From NCBI GenBank assembly GCA_020637595.1, contig JACKKE010000019.1, forward strand, positions 1-30,905: 30,905 bases of DNA, written 5' to 3'. The translations under genes were made by a program, and so were the position numbers. Positions 30,026 through 30,905 of this stretch are shown piece after piece (positions within the stretch are counted from its first letter, which is position 1; every line of letters begins with the position of its first letter). The stretch is from Rhodobacter sp. (lineage in GTDB: Bacteria > Pseudomonadota > Alphaproteobacteria > Rhodobacterales > Rhodobacteraceae). The notes below the pieces were generated by a model. That model did not search any database. It saw nothing but the letters and a program-made list of their open reading frames with translations, and was not told where the DNA came from.

Positions 30026-30905
30026 ACCCGTGGCCAACCCGACGCTGGCGCGCACGCTGGGCTATCCGGTGGCGGCGCTGGCGGCGACGGTGGTGATCGG
30101 CAGCCTGCTGGCGATGATCGCCGGTGCCAACCCCTTTGCCACGCTGGGCCTGATCCTGCGCGGTGCGGTCGGGTCGAAATTCGCGATTCTCGAAACGCTG
30201 AACCGGGCGACGCCGCTGATCTTCACCGGCCTCGCCATCGCCGTCGCGTTTCGCGCGAAGCTGTGGAACATCGGCGCCGAGGCGCAGCTTTACGCCGGTG
30301 CGGTGATGACGGTGCTGCTGGGCACAGGGGCGCTGGCCTGGCCCTCGGCCCTGCTCTGGCCGGCGATGGCGCTGGCGGCGATGCTGGCCGGCGCGCTGGT
30401 TCTGCTGGGGCCGGCGGTGCTGAAGGTGCGGTTCGGCGTCGACGAGGTGGTGACGACGCTGCTTTTCAACTTCGTCGTGCTGCTTCTGGTCAGCTATTTG
30501 CTGGAGGGGCCGCTCAAGGATCCGATGGGCATGGGATGGCCGCAATCGCCGCGGCTGATCCCCGACGCGCGCCTGCCGCGCATCGTGCCGGGGCTGCGGC
30601 TGCACTGGGGGTTTGCGCTGGCGCTGATCGCCGCCGTCGCGGTCTGGGTGATCCAGACCCGCACCACGCTGGGATATGCGATGCGCGCGGTCGGGCTGAA
30701 CCGTCAGGCGGCCGAGTTCGCGGGCATCCCGGTGGGCCGCGTCATGCTGATGACGGCGCTGTTGTCCGGGGGGCTGGCGGCCCTCGCGGGGTTCTCCGAG
30801 GTGGCGGGGCTCAAGGGGAACCTGACCCTCGATATCAGCCCGGGGTTTGGCTATACCGGGATCATCGTCGCCATGCTGGCGATGCTGAACCCGCTGGGCG
30901 TCGTG
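30015..30905 (+). CDS. Nucleoside-type ABC importer permease (cut by the window end)
   Basis: The frame is open from ATG 30015 to the window end (297 codons) and no stop is seen, so the 3' end is missing. It is a BPD_transp_2/NupP-like permease with multiple hydrophobic helices: YPVAALAATVVIGSLLAMIAG, the LIFTGLAIAVAFRAKLWNIG segment, AMALAAMLAGALVLLG, TTLLFNFVVLLLVSYLL, FALALIAAVAVWVIQTRT and AGLKGNLTLDISPGFGYTGI near the cut. FRAKLWNIGAEAQLYAGAV is the family hallmark. It overlaps the ATPase gene by 11 bases. A second permease subunit would be expected just beyond the window. Confidence 0.93.
   Translation, partial: MRLEPVANPTLARTLGYPVAALAATVVIGSLLAMIAGANPFATLGLILRGAVGSKFAILETLNRATPLIFTGLAIAVAFRAKLWNIGAEAQLYAGAVMTVLLGTGALAWPSALLWPAMALAAMLAGALVLLGPAVLKVRFGVDEVVTTLLFNFVVLLLVSYLLEGPLKDPMGMGWPQSPRLIPDARLPRIVPGLRLHWGFALALIAAVAVWVIQTRTTLGYAMRAVGLNRQAAEFAGIPVGRVMLMTALLSGGLAALAGFSEVAGLKGNLTLDISPGFGYTGIIVAMLAMLNPLGVV

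Noticed and set aside
27380..30055. An 891-codon open frame on the minus strand
   Set aside because: It is antisense to the binding protein and ATPase genes; no domain recognised.

Overview
The window is high-GC DNA with the codon use, operon layouts and protein families of an alphaproteobacterium. It is most likely a Rhodobacteraceae member (Rhodobacter/Paracoccus/Rhodovulum-like). This is an inference from the rsfS-rlmH-gpmI-envC-ctpA-rppH gene order and from the wording of the proteins; no rRNA gene is present to confirm it. I see no tRNA, rRNA, CRISPR array, prophage or transposase gene.

Layout. (1) 1-2050, minus strand: a heptamer tandem repeat at the window edge, an exported endonuclease/exonuclease/phosphatase-fold protein with a doubtful start codon, and an unrecognised membrane protein. 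(2) 2130-4500: leuC-leuD (leucine biosynthesis, minus strand) ending in a textbook terminator, with a GTAG-type REP palindrome and a doubtful small ORF upstream. (3) 4476-6750: an MscS-family channel (plus) facing a SAM-dependent methyltransferase (minus). (4) 6816-12366, plus strand: a housekeeping operon with its own promoter, made of rsfS (probably a CTG start), rlmH, gpmI, an EnvC-like murein hydrolase activator, a CtpA-type protease and rppH. These link ribosome maturation, glycolysis, cell-wall splitting and RNA decay. (5) 12390-14921: a back-to-back pair of REP palindromes, an MFS transporter, and asd (aspartate-semialdehyde dehydrogenase) with a terminator.

(6) 14934-26951 is the accessory part: a surface-polysaccharide locus. 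It has two tandem sulfotransferase-like genes coupled by ATGA overlaps to a GT4 glycosyltransferase. It also has the KpsT/KpsE/KpsM ABC-type capsule exporter, with KpsM on the opposite strand from KpsT and KpsE. The remaining members are a GT2 glycosyltransferase, a large RTX repeat protein, and a CapD/WbpM-type nucleotide-sugar dehydratase. Together they suggest a polysaccharide, possibly sulfated, that is built on the cytoplasmic side and exported by an ABC transporter, with a secreted calcium-binding protein encoded alongside.

(7) 26952-27460 is a gene-poor gap with a palindrome and a terminator-like hairpin. (8) 27461 to the window end, plus strand: a BMP-family nucleoside-type ABC importer (binding protein, double ATPase, first permease). 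The permease is cut by the window edge.

The best leads for something not yet described are the sulfotransferase-GT4-Kps-RTX locus, the GTAG REP palindromes, and the rsfS start region.
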